Assembly: GCF_001949145.1 (NCBI RefSeq)
Contig: NW_019091424.1
Coordinates: 829,069 to 893,068, forward strand
Length of the DNA: 64,000 nt
Reading direction: 5' to 3'
Source of the DNA: Acanthaster planci
Lineage: Eukaryota > Echinodermata > Asteroidea > Valvatida > Acanthasteridae
Positions 1-9,870 of the stretch are shown here, piece after piece. Position 1 is the stretch's first letter, and each line of letters begins with the position of its first letter. The translations under genes were made by a program, and so were the position numbers. The notes under the pieces were generated by a model. It saw only the letters and a list, made by a program, of their open reading frames with translations. It did no database searches and was not told the origin of the DNA.

Positions 1-693
1 CAAGACTTGACAACACTGAGAACCTGGTGAGTATCCACTCTGTATAAGAGCAGACAACCTTTATCGATAGGGCAGTTCAAAAACCTGCTACCCAGGGCTG
101 CATGTAGTCCGAGTTACGCCAGCTTTAGATTTTGGAAACAAAATGGCTGATCATTATGTGTAGAGTGTAGCGTGCGGCCATTTTATTCAAACTTGTCCGT
201 GTGCATTGCTGCATACACCTGCAAGTTTGTTTCAAACAATTGTGACACTTATGTTTGCAACTCTCTATACATAGCTCAGCTGCTTTCATTCCAGTTATAA
301 GGAGTTATAGTTATGAGTTATAAGGAGCCGATTTGGATACATATAATGTTTTTTCTCGATCTCAATTGAACTTCTCAGCACATTCGCCAGAACTCAGCCG
401 TGCCTATCGTCGAGAAGCTACGAGTGACTCTCCCGGTAGAACTGCCCGTGCCGCTGCTGAGCCAGATCAGTGGGCCCATCATGGACACGTGCCGGAACGT
501 CCCCGTCTTCTGGGCCCAGCAGGTAGGCGACAGCGACGAAGCCAACTTCATCACCAGAATGCGGCGTAGCAGCCCGCCCTCAGCGGCTGGCAGCACCGAC
601 GGTGGGGTGGACCTAGGGGGCGGTATCCACTTCCAGTGTTGCTGGTGCGCGTACGCCGACGATCCGTGTCCTTGCGAATGTGGGCGCTTCTAG
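1..693 (+). CDS. 3' end of an unidentified protein-coding gene (two exons visible)
   Basis: The window opens inside an exon (1-26) that ends at a good donor (CTG|gtgagt). Read in the frame that leaves phase 0, it encodes RLDNTENL. A long pyrimidine tract ending ttctcag precedes a second exon at 379, which reads on in phase 0 to a TAG at 691-693. The 104 residues of this last exon begin HIRQNSAV. They hold a hydrophobic, proline-broken stretch (LPVELPVPLLSQISGPIM), a Ser/Pro/Gly-rich spacer and a cysteine-rich end (QCCWCAY then CPCECGRF). I do not recognise the family. The exon is more GC-rich than its surroundings, as the confident exons in this window are. The rest of the gene lies upstream of the window. 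The splice model is inferred from borders and phase only. Confidence 0.5.
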
Positions 694-3085
694 TTGACGA
701 TGGCCTCTAGTTGCCGTCGCGTCCTGCCTTTGTACATAATTTTTTTTACATACCTGCATACTATTAGCTTTGTCACTGGTATATGAATATATTTTTTAAA
801 AAAGCAATTCGACAATCATCCGAATATTTCCCCGGCGTGCCAGTTGTATATTCTTTTGCCAAAAATGTTTCTGCAGCGGTGTACATAGCCTAATGTGATA
901 ATGTAATTTCGAAACTTTAAACAGACAGCTTGCATCAATTTTTTGGCGGTATTTAGTAAGCCTTATCTGCTATACGCATTACTGATTGTATTGGAATCAA
1001 TACTTTGCCGAAAAGTGTTGTGTTAAATTGGTGTTAAAATAACACCCTGGCTATTATCAGAGGGCTACACCAGACTGGATGGGTGTCAAATCAACATAGT
1101 TTTTGCAGCTAAGTCCAGTCTATAGAACTGTATATAGAGAGAGTAGAGCCAACTGCAGACTTTAGAACCAAAATGGCTGTTACAGTTCATATGTGAAGCA
1201 GACTGCAGGAACAAGCCAAGTTCACACAACGTAGTCCCGCATGACTGCGTTTCAGCTGAGCGGAAGATAGGATCTCAATATGGCTCGACTCGAGTGCTTG
1301 TCGTTGAAGCGTTGAAGGCACTCCTGACAAAGAATGAGTGATTATTCGTAGGAAACTGACGATTACTGGGAAGATTGATTACACCAGTCCTCAGTGAATA
1401 AGCGGACAGAAAAAGCTTCCTCTGGGCTCTTTTCGGATTGGCATAGTTTCGGAAAATCCTGAACATAAGCGGGTATAACTTCAGCAACATGGAAGCGACA
1501 GTGCAAGAGAGGAAAAAACAGTGTTACAGGGCCCATACTTCAAAGCGATTAGACCAAACCGGGTGTCTCATTCTTTTAATTGAAGAGAAGAATAGATGTT
1601 TACCATTTTTCTTTACCGTTTGATTCACTAAGTGACAAATATGACTTTGCATTCGATGTAAATAGGCCTACACACGTAATAAGCAGCAGTAGCTAAAAAT
1701 GAAAACGTGCATCGGTTATTCACCAAATGGGAATGTGCATGAGAACTTATGCATTTTTGGAACCAGTGTTGAAGCAAGAAAGTTTCCATTTATTTCACAT
1801 GGTAATCGAATGGAAACAAAAGACGACTGCATTGTTGGAGCATAAAAGGACGAGGAAAAACGAGACTAAAATAAGTAATTTTTCAAAGCTTCTTGATAAG
1901 TTTTGTTTATTTAAGGGTTCGACATAGGCCATCAGAGTATCTTGCTGAGTCGCCAATGGAAATGCATTTGCTGTACATTTAAAATGATTACCTCATACTT
2001 GAAATTGTGTCACACCCGTTTCAGACAGGCGTTCTAGAGTCGCGCCAAACCAAATAGAATAAAGAGCGACTCGGGTCGACCCGATTAAATTTTAGTTTCA
2101 GTTAAACAAACTTAATACACACATTTGCATTGGGTTAGGCTCATGAGAAGAGTGACGTCTGAAAACAAATCGCTCTGGTGTCGGTCCAAGCGCCTGTAAG
2201 TGTCGGTCTTTCGCCTGCTAGCAAGCCTGGTCGCTTCGACGTCGAACTGAATTTGCTTTTAATTTGGTTTGGCGTGACTCTAGAAGGCTTATCTGACACG
2301 GGTGTTACTTGCTATTTTGTACGATTATTGTCAGAATAAAAAAAATGTACTGGTTAAAGTGCTACTGTGCGCTGGCTTAATAATTGTGGTCAAGTGTCGT
2401 GAAAAATGCCGCCAGTTTAACATAGAGAAGTTTTGATTTGCCCAGTGACCGTATGCAGCAAGGTATGAGACGGAGAGAATCCCCCCCCCTGCTTTGTGTT
2501 GGTCATTGTCTCGCTGGAACCTGGGGAATTCCTTTCAGATATTTTGGGTAATATGTTAAGTAGGCCTATTATTGAAGTGTGTATAGGGTTTGCACATGTG
2601 TATATGGGGGGGTACCCCTCGGTCTCATTTCTTGCTGGGTATACCAAACAAAGTCAGTTCTCAAGAGAAGGGAGGTGTACTGTTGTTCACAAGGGTCTAC
2701 CTTGTTTAACAGGGAGGACAGGTGTCCAAGCTGGTAAGTACATAGGCCCTAAGCACAGCAGAATATTTGCTTTTGTTAAATTCTTATGACATCATGCACT
2801 TTCTCATAACTATACCTGCCGTGACCAGCTTTAGACATCGCTAATAACACGTTAACTTCCACCCCTGCAAAACGAATGGATGCAACCACTCCAAGCGTTT
2901 TTACACGCATGCCAGGTTTGAAAAGCTCTGTCACGTCACTGGACAATAATGATTGTGATATGTGATGGCGTACGTAGCCCACTGTCCTGCTGGAATGAAT
3001 GAGAGAATGCCTACATGTTTTCTGTCACCAAATGCTCAGTGATCATTGACATTTTTGGTCGGGGTGGGGTTTTTTCCCTCCGTGG
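694..3085. other. No gene seen; intergenic sequence after the first gene
   Basis: This holds the presumed 3' UTR of the first gene and then AT-rich intergenic DNA. No ORF here has convincing splice borders or a recognisable domain. The one structured item is a repeat at 1007-1105, listed separately. Confidence 0.5.
1007..1105. repeat. Fragment of an inverted-repeat element, also present at 59304-59501
   Basis: The reverse complement of this stretch contains 'ggtgtagccctctgataat' followed by 'gggtgttattttaacacc'. It aligns with 'ggtgtagtcctctgataac' and the following bases at about 59462-59500. Both are rich in the mirrored words aacacc/ggtgtt. It looks like one diverged end of a short foldback (MITE-type) element. 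No coding sequence is visible. Confidence 0.5.
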
Positions 3086-3092
3086 TATAAAA
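3086..3092 (+). promoter_or_regulatory. TATA box of the secreted-peptide gene
   Basis: TATAAAA lies about 25-30 bp upstream of a short stretch that ends at a donor (gacaag|gtgaga, GT at 3143). This gives a predicted start near 3116 and a non-coding first exon of about 27 bp. The ATG comes in the next exon, which begins at 3656. A strong TATA box with a tiny non-coding leader exon is common in genes for abundant secreted products. Confidence 0.6.
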
Positions 3093-3672
3093 CAGCATTT
3101 GCTTCACCAGGAGAGAGTATTACCGACGCTAGCTACGACAAGGTGAGACAGGTTGTATACTTTGTCTTTACTTCTCTAAAGCAACGGCCTAAGATGTACG
3201 TTTTAGGAGTTAGTACTGTAATGGAGTTGAGTAAGATGTGAGCCTACATGCATCAAGAGTTTCATTTACGGACAGCAATAAGTTTAGCTCACGTACAGCA
3301 ATTACCCGCATGTCCTACAAAGTCGTTGGGTACAAGCACAAGGTGTCAGATGATGCTCAACTTTTTCTCAAGTGACCTTCGAAATATTCTGACCGTTCTG
3401 GTGATTTTCTTACTGCATTGAGATCCCATGAAATCAGATTCGTCCGTGGTTTAGAATTGCCAAGATAAATATTAAGCGCTTTTCAAATCTGTCGACAGAA
3501 TTACAGCTGAAAGGTGTTACAGAAGAAGTTACCGTATTCCCTAACATCGTCTTTGCAGCTTAGCTTTAGAGGTCAGCCTTACTTTGTTTTGATTTGTTCT
3601 TTTTAACGTCATGCCTAGACCCCTATTCCCTCAGTTTTCTTGATTTTCTTTTTAGAAATCAAATCGGCGACA

Positions 3673-5127
3673 ATGAAGACGTATCTGTGCCTGGCTCTCT
3701 TGATGTTTATCGGTTGCGTCTTGGGAAGTGGTAAATTGGCCCCTCTTTTTTCTTTTTTTTTGGGGGGGGGGTGACCTCGTAACAAGCACCTGGTTACCCC
3801 CGCCCCCGGGAAAAGCTTTGAATTGCTTTCAAACCCCCATCGCACAAAGTTGTCATTGTTCATCTTCGGCAAGGTGTACCAATGCGACCACATAAAACGC
3901 TTATATGCCTTAGGGCTCAGACATCCACACAGTAGGGGAGTTCTTTTGAAAATCTACCATTACTTCACCGTCACGCAGATGTTCCATTTGAAGAAGTGGA
4001 CTAAAAATATCCTCTGTTATTCTAATAGGAATCCAAGAAAATGAACCATGTAGGGTATTGTGCCTTAAAGAAGTCGTACTTTCTTGTACGCTCGCAAAAT
4101 CAAGAGCATGTATTCTGCTAAAACTTTCCTGGAGAGGCAACCTCACAGCCCTACCCCAGTTCTATTGTCAATAGAGGATCTGCATGACTGCCATCTTCAA
4201 GGCCATTGCTTTTGTTTCACAGGGTAGGCTTTGTTTATACTTAGAATCGGACAGTAAGAAATATTTTGAACGAAAGGAGACACCAAACAAAACGATGACG
4301 TGATCTAGTTTTGCTTGCAGAGATGGAGAGAGAGCTGATCCTAAGACTTCTCGAAGACCTGGGAGCTCGTCGCGAGTTTGAAGTCAAGAGAGGTCAGTCA
4401 GTAGCACATCTTGCTTCCAAAACAACTTGACCCCACTTTTCAGCAGAGAGCGCAGTTCCTAATTTTGATCGTGTGTTAAGCTGTATGTCCTTTCTTGCAG
4501 TAGGTTTTGGGAACAGAAAATCTTCGCCAAAGAGGCTCCCTACTTTGATGATGTAGCCTATCTCTGTGAATTATGCAACCATTCGTTCTGTTTATAAAAA
4601 AAATCAATGCACAAAAACGTCTTGTTTGTCTGAATGATTCAAATTTTGGTAAAATGGGACACAGTGCAATTTTGTGCATGCAGAGTTTGGGAGGCGGACA
4701 TCTGTGCATAATTCTGTCATGGAATATTCTCAATGTATAAGCTGAGTGGTAATGAAATCATTCTACTGTCGACCTAGAATAATGCTACTCTTCCTTTTTT
4801 ACTGCAACCACAATAAAGATGCCCAACCCTAAAGGCTCCCCACAACAAGTCATGAAGCTGCCGAATTGTTTTGTTTTTTTCATTTCCTTTTTGAGCCTCT
4901 TGCCAGAACCCCTAAAATTACCCTCCTAAAATCAATTCACTGCTAACGTGAACGAGCTTTGTTTTAATGCAGCCACAATAAAGAAGCCGAATCACAAAAA
5001 CAAAGGAAGCTGCACATATGTATCTTTCCATTTTCCTTTTTTAGGTTCCTGTCAGAAAACCACAGATTGTCCTCCTGGTAAGGTGTGTGTGAAGGAGCAT
5101 CCTCGCGATCCGGGCGAGTGCCAGTGA
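3673..5127 (+). CDS. Small secreted cysteine-rich peptide precursor, 70 aa, three coding exons
   Basis: Coding exons 3673-3730, 4321-4392 and 5045-5127 join in phase 1 at both introns. The first encodes a signal peptide (MKTYLCLALLMFIGCVLG, residues 1-18). The second encodes a charged propeptide ending in Lys-Arg (residues 42-43), a typical dibasic cleavage site. The third encodes Gly44-Gln70 with four cysteines spaced C-x5-C-x5-C-x10-C, including the motif DCPPGKVC, and a stop at 5125. This is the plan of a neuropeptide, hormone or defence peptide that would be secreted, cleaved and disulphide-bonded. I do not recognise the family. The DCP-G--C pattern resembles parts of CART-type, colipase/Dickkopf and other small disulphide folds, which is too little to assign it. 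The last exon could instead end at CCTCCTG|gtaag and join an acceptor at 5205 or 5676, but only the read-through form keeps all four cysteines in a compact peptide. Confidence 0.72.
4798..4932 (+). pseudogene. Decayed tandem copy of the cysteine peptide's last coding exon
   Basis: This stretch resembles 4970-5080, which holds the real acceptor and exon. Both start with 'tgca(a/g)ccacaataaag', run through a pyrimidine tract, and continue as 'gagcctcttgccagaaccc' here against 'aggttcctgtcagaaaacc' in the working exon, then 'ctcctaa' against 'ctcctgg'. The acceptor AG region is changed and the cysteine codons are lost or shifted, so this copy is unlikely to be spliced in. The pair shows a local duplication of about 170 bp spacing. 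Confidence 0.6.
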
Positions 5128-5530
5128 AAGCCAACCGTCGGCCTTCAGACGCAATACACACAGGTACAAAAGACACTCATGTGCGTTCCTTGGGTTTACT
5201 TTTCAGGTTCTGTTCATGCTATTCCTGTTCTTTATCCCGCTGCCCCCAACGCCTGATGAAGTCGATCAAATCTAATGATAGGATGGCTTCCAGACGCAAG
5301 AAATAAGTTAAGAGACCGACCTGCTGGTTAAAGGTTCAGGCTAACAATCTTCACGTTCGCTTCATTACTACTGCTGTTCATTTTTTATACCCGTATCACC
5401 GCCGCTAAAGCGTGACCGTTTCCATTCGCAAACTCTGCGCTTCGTGCCCCAAATTGACTAAGTCTGTTAATAGACCAACTTTCTCATTGGCGGGAACCCA
5501 AATGCTCAATTCAGTGGTAGCCTGGAGCAA

Positions 5531-5536
5531 AATAAA
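5531..5536 (+). terminator. Poly(A) signal AATAAA of the secreted-peptide gene
   Basis: A canonical AATAAA sits about 400 bp after the TGA at 5125-5127 and is followed by T/G-rich sequence. It is the first such hexamer on this strand after the stop. The 3' UTR may itself be spliced: cacacag|gtacaa at about 5162 looks like a donor and ttttcag at about 5204 like an acceptor. Confidence 0.45.
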
Positions 5537-7970
5537 TCATTCCTTGTGAATGGCCGTGTTGGTTGCAACAATGGTCGAGCAGTTTCACCTTTTATATGTT
5601 TAACGTCTAGTTTTTTTTTGTATTGTAAAGATGCTTCTTAACTGAATGTTTCTATTATGTTTCTCCTTACAGATGCTGATTCAACAAACAACGGATTGGA
5701 TGCTTGTCAAGTAAACAGACGGGTGGTGGTTCAGAAAAATTTCTTCAACTTGTTTTATTGACAGATTCCCTACATTGTGTATTCCTATTGGCAAAAAACG
5801 ATGGCAGGCGGAAAACAATGAAGGACCAATCGACTGCACAATTAGACTCATGTTGTAACTATTGAAATATAAAACAAACTTGAAAATTGAAAGTAATGAA
5901 ATGTTGGCATTTTTTAAAAAAAGGGACGGCTAGAATTCATGAGTTTACAAAAAAATCCCCACATAACCAACGTACAAACTCGTGCACGAAAAAGGACGAA
6001 TAATTTTCTCCTTGGTGTGACTTTTATTTTATGATGGTAGCATACTTATAACCTCGCATAATGATTACGCCGATATATGATACCTTGGTGAAAAATTATA
6101 GTTTCTTTGAGGATTGTCAAGAAGGCCAAGTTTCGTCAGCAGAGATCTACACTGGGTGTGGCCCATTTGAATAACAAGTCTCAATTTATTGCTAATTTGA
6201 GTAAATGTGTCTTTAATGCTTCAAATGCTGAACCGTATAACTTCTTTTTCTTCTGAATACATGTATGTTTCTGCTAAATAACACCCTTATTTACACTACA
6301 TGTTCTAACACTGGGTTATTAAAGTTTGAAAGAGAAAACAGTGACTTTGTCTGTCGTCTTTCAGTGAATATCGTTTCCAAAGATGTATTTCCAAATCCAT
6401 ATGTTTACCAGATTATGAGGACCGTTAAGACAATCATTATCATTCACTCAGTGTTCAGCATTCTAAGGACTTAAAGTTTAAAATTAATAGGATTACAAAA
6501 AGACAGTCACAAAAAGCGACCAAACTGTACTGGTAGTGATGAGCCAATTCGATATTTCAAAAAGGCAAGGTCATTCCGGACAAATCCGCACAGGGCCGCG
6601 CTGATAGGGTAGACACTGGACGCGCGTCCAAATGACCTTGAACGCGTTTCATTTCGGGCATGCGCTGTTGGAATACCGAATTCCCTCAATATGGTCGCAT
6701 CAAAACTGGAAACTGCCACAGGGTCTAAAACGGCAGAATGGAGCTGCCTTGTCTATAGAGTACCGAAGTAAACACATGTACGTCACGTGCACAGTTACCA
6801 GTGTGTCTATACATCACCAAGGTCACCTAGGAATACTGCTTTATAGGTGCACAGTGCAAGTCACGCGTACAAAAATACACTTTAGGCCCTAAGACGGATG
6901 ATTTTTAATAGCGAGTTGCGGGCGACTTTAAGTAATCAGCTAAAAATAAAATGCAATTAGACATTACAATACCGAATTAACGTTAAAACAGAAGCAACTT
7001 ATTTTACACAAAATGCACAAACTATCGTTCACAGAACGTTCATGTCGAAATTTGTTACAAGTTACGCAAGGCAAGTATCTGACGTCATGAATTAGACACC
7101 TAAATGTAGCACGGAAAGGCTTGAACCATATACAGCATCCTCAACAATAACACTTACTACGTTTTGATGATTACATTGTACATTCTGTATAGGCTTAATA
7201 TACGCTTAATATCAACTTGTAATGTAAAATTACACGAATACAGAAAGCCGGAAAGTGTTGTTAGAACCGAAATGAGTAAAAAGCGCCAGTTTTTGTACAT
7301 CTCCTGGCCTCTGGACTTCCACATCCTCATTTTATATAGAGGACCCTTCGCCGTCGTGAGTAAAATTGCGCCTTCGCGATTTTCAGGTCAACGGCTTTGT
7401 TCAATTTCATGAGTGTAGGGGATGGACGCTTCAGCTTACAACAAAAATATTAACTTCAATTAAAAGACTGAATATGTTTGGTTGTCCAATCTGGCTCCAT
7501 GTTGGGTTCCCACATGACATGCTTTTTTACCATCCATTTTTTTTACATATTTACGATGGTCCTGTGGTGGGGACCGCAGATCCTTACACGTTACGGCAAA
7601 GATAAAACGATTCCACCAACGTTTCTCTCTTTCACCGGTTAGGGGATGCTTCAAGTCGAGCGGATATAGGTGTTTATCGAGAGAGTTGCGACATGAGTGT
7701 CTCAACAGACTGTTGGAACCAAAATGGAGAATTATGCGTCCGTGAACGTGGACAATAATTTTCAAATGCACACAATAGTTGCAAGCTGAACTGCATACAT
7801 CATGAGGGATTTTTCACGATTGGGCCAGAACACTCTTCGCATATTTAACAGCAAGAAAATGACGGGAAACAGTTGAATATAACATAATCTTTCCAACTTA
7901 TGATTTGCTCACACATCTTCAATATTGGTTTCAATATTTCAGCTGATAACGGAATGACCAGGTTTAGGAT
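5537..7970. other. No gene seen; AT-rich intergenic sequence
   Basis: The acceptor-like 'tttctccttacag' at about 5675 starts a possible alternative end for the peptide gene. It opens only a short frame with a single cysteine, so I did not annotate it. Otherwise only short chance ORFs are present, without splice borders or domains. Confidence 0.5.
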
Positions 7971-9017
7971 TTACATTTGTGTATTGGTTTCAACCTCTTT
8001 AGGGGTATCCTCATGCGGCATGTCCTTTGCAGGTGGCGGGGATTTGATGGGAACAGCCTCCCGAGGAAGTGTGGCTTCTCTCGGCGCTGCCTGAGGTTTG
8101 CTCGGGGATTTCCCCTCTAGCTTGTCATCGGCCAAGGTCGGCGTTCCTGGCCGAGGTGACGGGTGGGGCGACGTCTTCGGCTGGTAGGGAGGCGGGGGTG
8201 GGGGCCCCGCAGGGGAATGTGAACCAACGGGAGGAGTGTTGATAGACCTGCCTCTCTTCATGGGCGGTGCCTGGGGGCGACTGGGCTCGCTCACAACAGA
8301 CATGAAGCCGTCAGCGGACTTCCGCAACTTCTTCTTCGACGGATAGACCAATTCTTGCAGGAGACAGAGAGCTTCGGTACCGAAGAGCAAGATATGCCTG
8401 GAGGTTGGATTTGGGGGCGGTACCGCATCATCGAAGGCAACCCCTGCTACGGAATGGAAATCGCTGTTGCACTCACGAAACAAAGCAAAGTCCAGAAAAG
8501 ACAGGCCGTCTTTACGCTGGAAAATATTGCTGGGCATGGCTGACAGCACTTCGGTGGACTCCTCGGCCGTCATGCTCTCCTCACCGTTGAGGGCGTTATT
8601 GGCGGCCCCGCCACCTGTCTCGTAATGCCCCTGGACCCACGTCTTGCAGAGTTCTAGCATAGAGTTCCGTTGCACACTGAGAACACGGAGGGGTGTCTCG
8701 GTGGCGAAAAGCCGGGCGCAGCTCGTCTCGTCGACGGCACCGAGGTCGGGCACCTTTGGCATCGGATCGTCGAATCGAGTTGAATACAGGTGCGCAATTA
8801 TATCTTGCTGCCACTGCCCATCGAATGAATAAAGCTGGGTGCCTTGGTCAAGGGTGACATATCGCATGTCTACGGCTGTCAAGTTACACTTTCTCAGAAC
8901 CTCTTTGGTGAGATCTGACCTGAGAAAATGTCCGAATGTTCCGTTCGAATTGGAACTAGACACAGCCTCGTAGATGCTTGCTAGATCTTCTATTCTCTTG
9001 GTAAACTGTCCTGCCAT
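7971..9017 (-). CDS. Unrecognised intronless protein with proline-rich C-terminal tail, 348 aa
   Basis: One long minus-strand frame runs without introns from the ATG at 9015-9017 to the stop at 7971. I prefer this start over the in-frame ATG 36 bases upstream because its context, acaATGG, is better. Residues 1 to about 240 look globular, with mixed helices, and include the stretch RHILLFGTEALCLLQELVYP just before a basic patch (SKKKLRKS). The last ~110 residues are low-complexity and proline-rich (PPPPPP, several PxxP motifs, KSPPPAK), typical of SH3- or WW-binding tails. There is no signal peptide or membrane segment. I do not recognise any domain. GC content over the ORF is well above its flanks, which supports coding. 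It may be a retrocopy, a lineage-specific gene, or part of a larger gene whose other exons I cannot place. Confidence 0.62.
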   Translation of the reverse strand: MAGQFTKRIEDLASIYEAVSSSNSNGTFGHFLRSDLTKEVLRKCNLTAVDMRYVTLDQGTQLYSFDGQWQQDIIAHLYSTRFDDPMPKVPDLGAVDETSCARLFATETPLRVLSVQRNSMLELCKTWVQGHYETGGGAANNALNGEESMTAEESTEVLSAMPSNIFQRKDGLSFLDFALFRECNSDFHSVAGVAFDDAVPPPNPTSRHILLFGTEALCLLQELVYPSKKKLRKSADGFMSVVSEPSRPQAPPMKRGRSINTPPVGSHSPAGPPPPPPYQPKTSPHPSPRPGTPTLADDKLEGKSPSKPQAAPREATLPREAVPIKSPPPAKDMPHEDTPKEVETNTQM

Positions 9018-9689
9018 TGTAAAACGTTTTTCTTGGGAGTTTATTCCTTTCAACCTAACGATTTAAAGTAGAATTAAAATAAGGTGAAAGGTTATGTCCA
9101 GACATATCTTATGTGGATTGGTAAAATGTTTGATCTTAGAGATAGGCCCTAGCTACGAAGATATTGTATTGAATCAAACCCAGACCTACATGGGCTTCCA
9201 TCGAGACAAAAACGACAACACGAAAAATAAAAACAAAACCAGATTTTATTTTTATTTTGTTGTTCTTAATTTATTTGAGTTTTCTGTTATATTTCTATTT
9301 CTTTATTTTTGATTCTTGGTTTTACTTTATTCATTTATATTTCAACTCTATCTTTTTATTTTTCATGTTGTCTATCTTATAACAGCTTTTCCTCCTTCTA
9401 GAATCATTAGCATTGCTGAGGAATTGTTTAGTTTGTAACATTTGCAAAAAAGGTATTGCAATATTATTTCTTAAAATGTCCCAGTCGTTTCATGGATCCA
9501 AAAAGACCGTGCTACGAAGTCATCTTCTGCGTTGGACCCACCGCATATTAAGAAGCCTAAATAAGTGCAGTTTGGGATTTATTTTCAAGTGCAAACTTGA
9601 TTCAGGCAAACGGTTCTTCTAATCATCTGCCATGCTGTGCACTTTTAATCATAAACGTCGTAAGTGTTTCATCTAGGACTACTCCAAAT
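9018..9689. other. No gene seen; T-rich spacer
   Basis: Upstream of the intronless ORF lies AT-rich DNA with a long T-rich block at about 9235-9370. No promoter element can be assigned with confidence. Confidence 0.45.
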
Positions 9690-9870
9690 GTTAGAATCTG
9701 AGGGGTCATACAAAAAAAAACAACAATTGCAAACCCGTTCTCATACCAAGGTTTTCGACAAAACCTTCTTCCCCAGAACAGTTAGGAATTGGAACAACAT
9801 GCTACAATCTCTAGTCAATGCAACATCAGTGTCAGCATTCCAGGAGGCAGTGGGGCAATATTTTCATTGA
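9690..9870 (+). mobile_element. 3' remnant of a non-LTR (LINE) retrotransposon ORF
   Basis: The translation contains FFPRTVRNWNNMLQSLVNAT followed by SVSAFQEAV and a stop at 9868-9870. This matches the conserved carboxyl end of LINE reverse-transcriptase ORFs, of the type 'FFPRTI-WN-LP--VV-A-SV-AF'. Only about 60 residues remain and no reverse-transcriptase motifs lie upstream, so this is a 5'-truncated, dead copy. The clade cannot be fixed from so little. Confidence 0.72.

Noticed and set aside
5205-5306. Cysteine-dense frame CSCYSCSLSRCPQR after the acceptor at 5204
   Set aside because: It is out of phase with the upstream coding exon. In phase, the exon soon reaches a TGA without cysteines.
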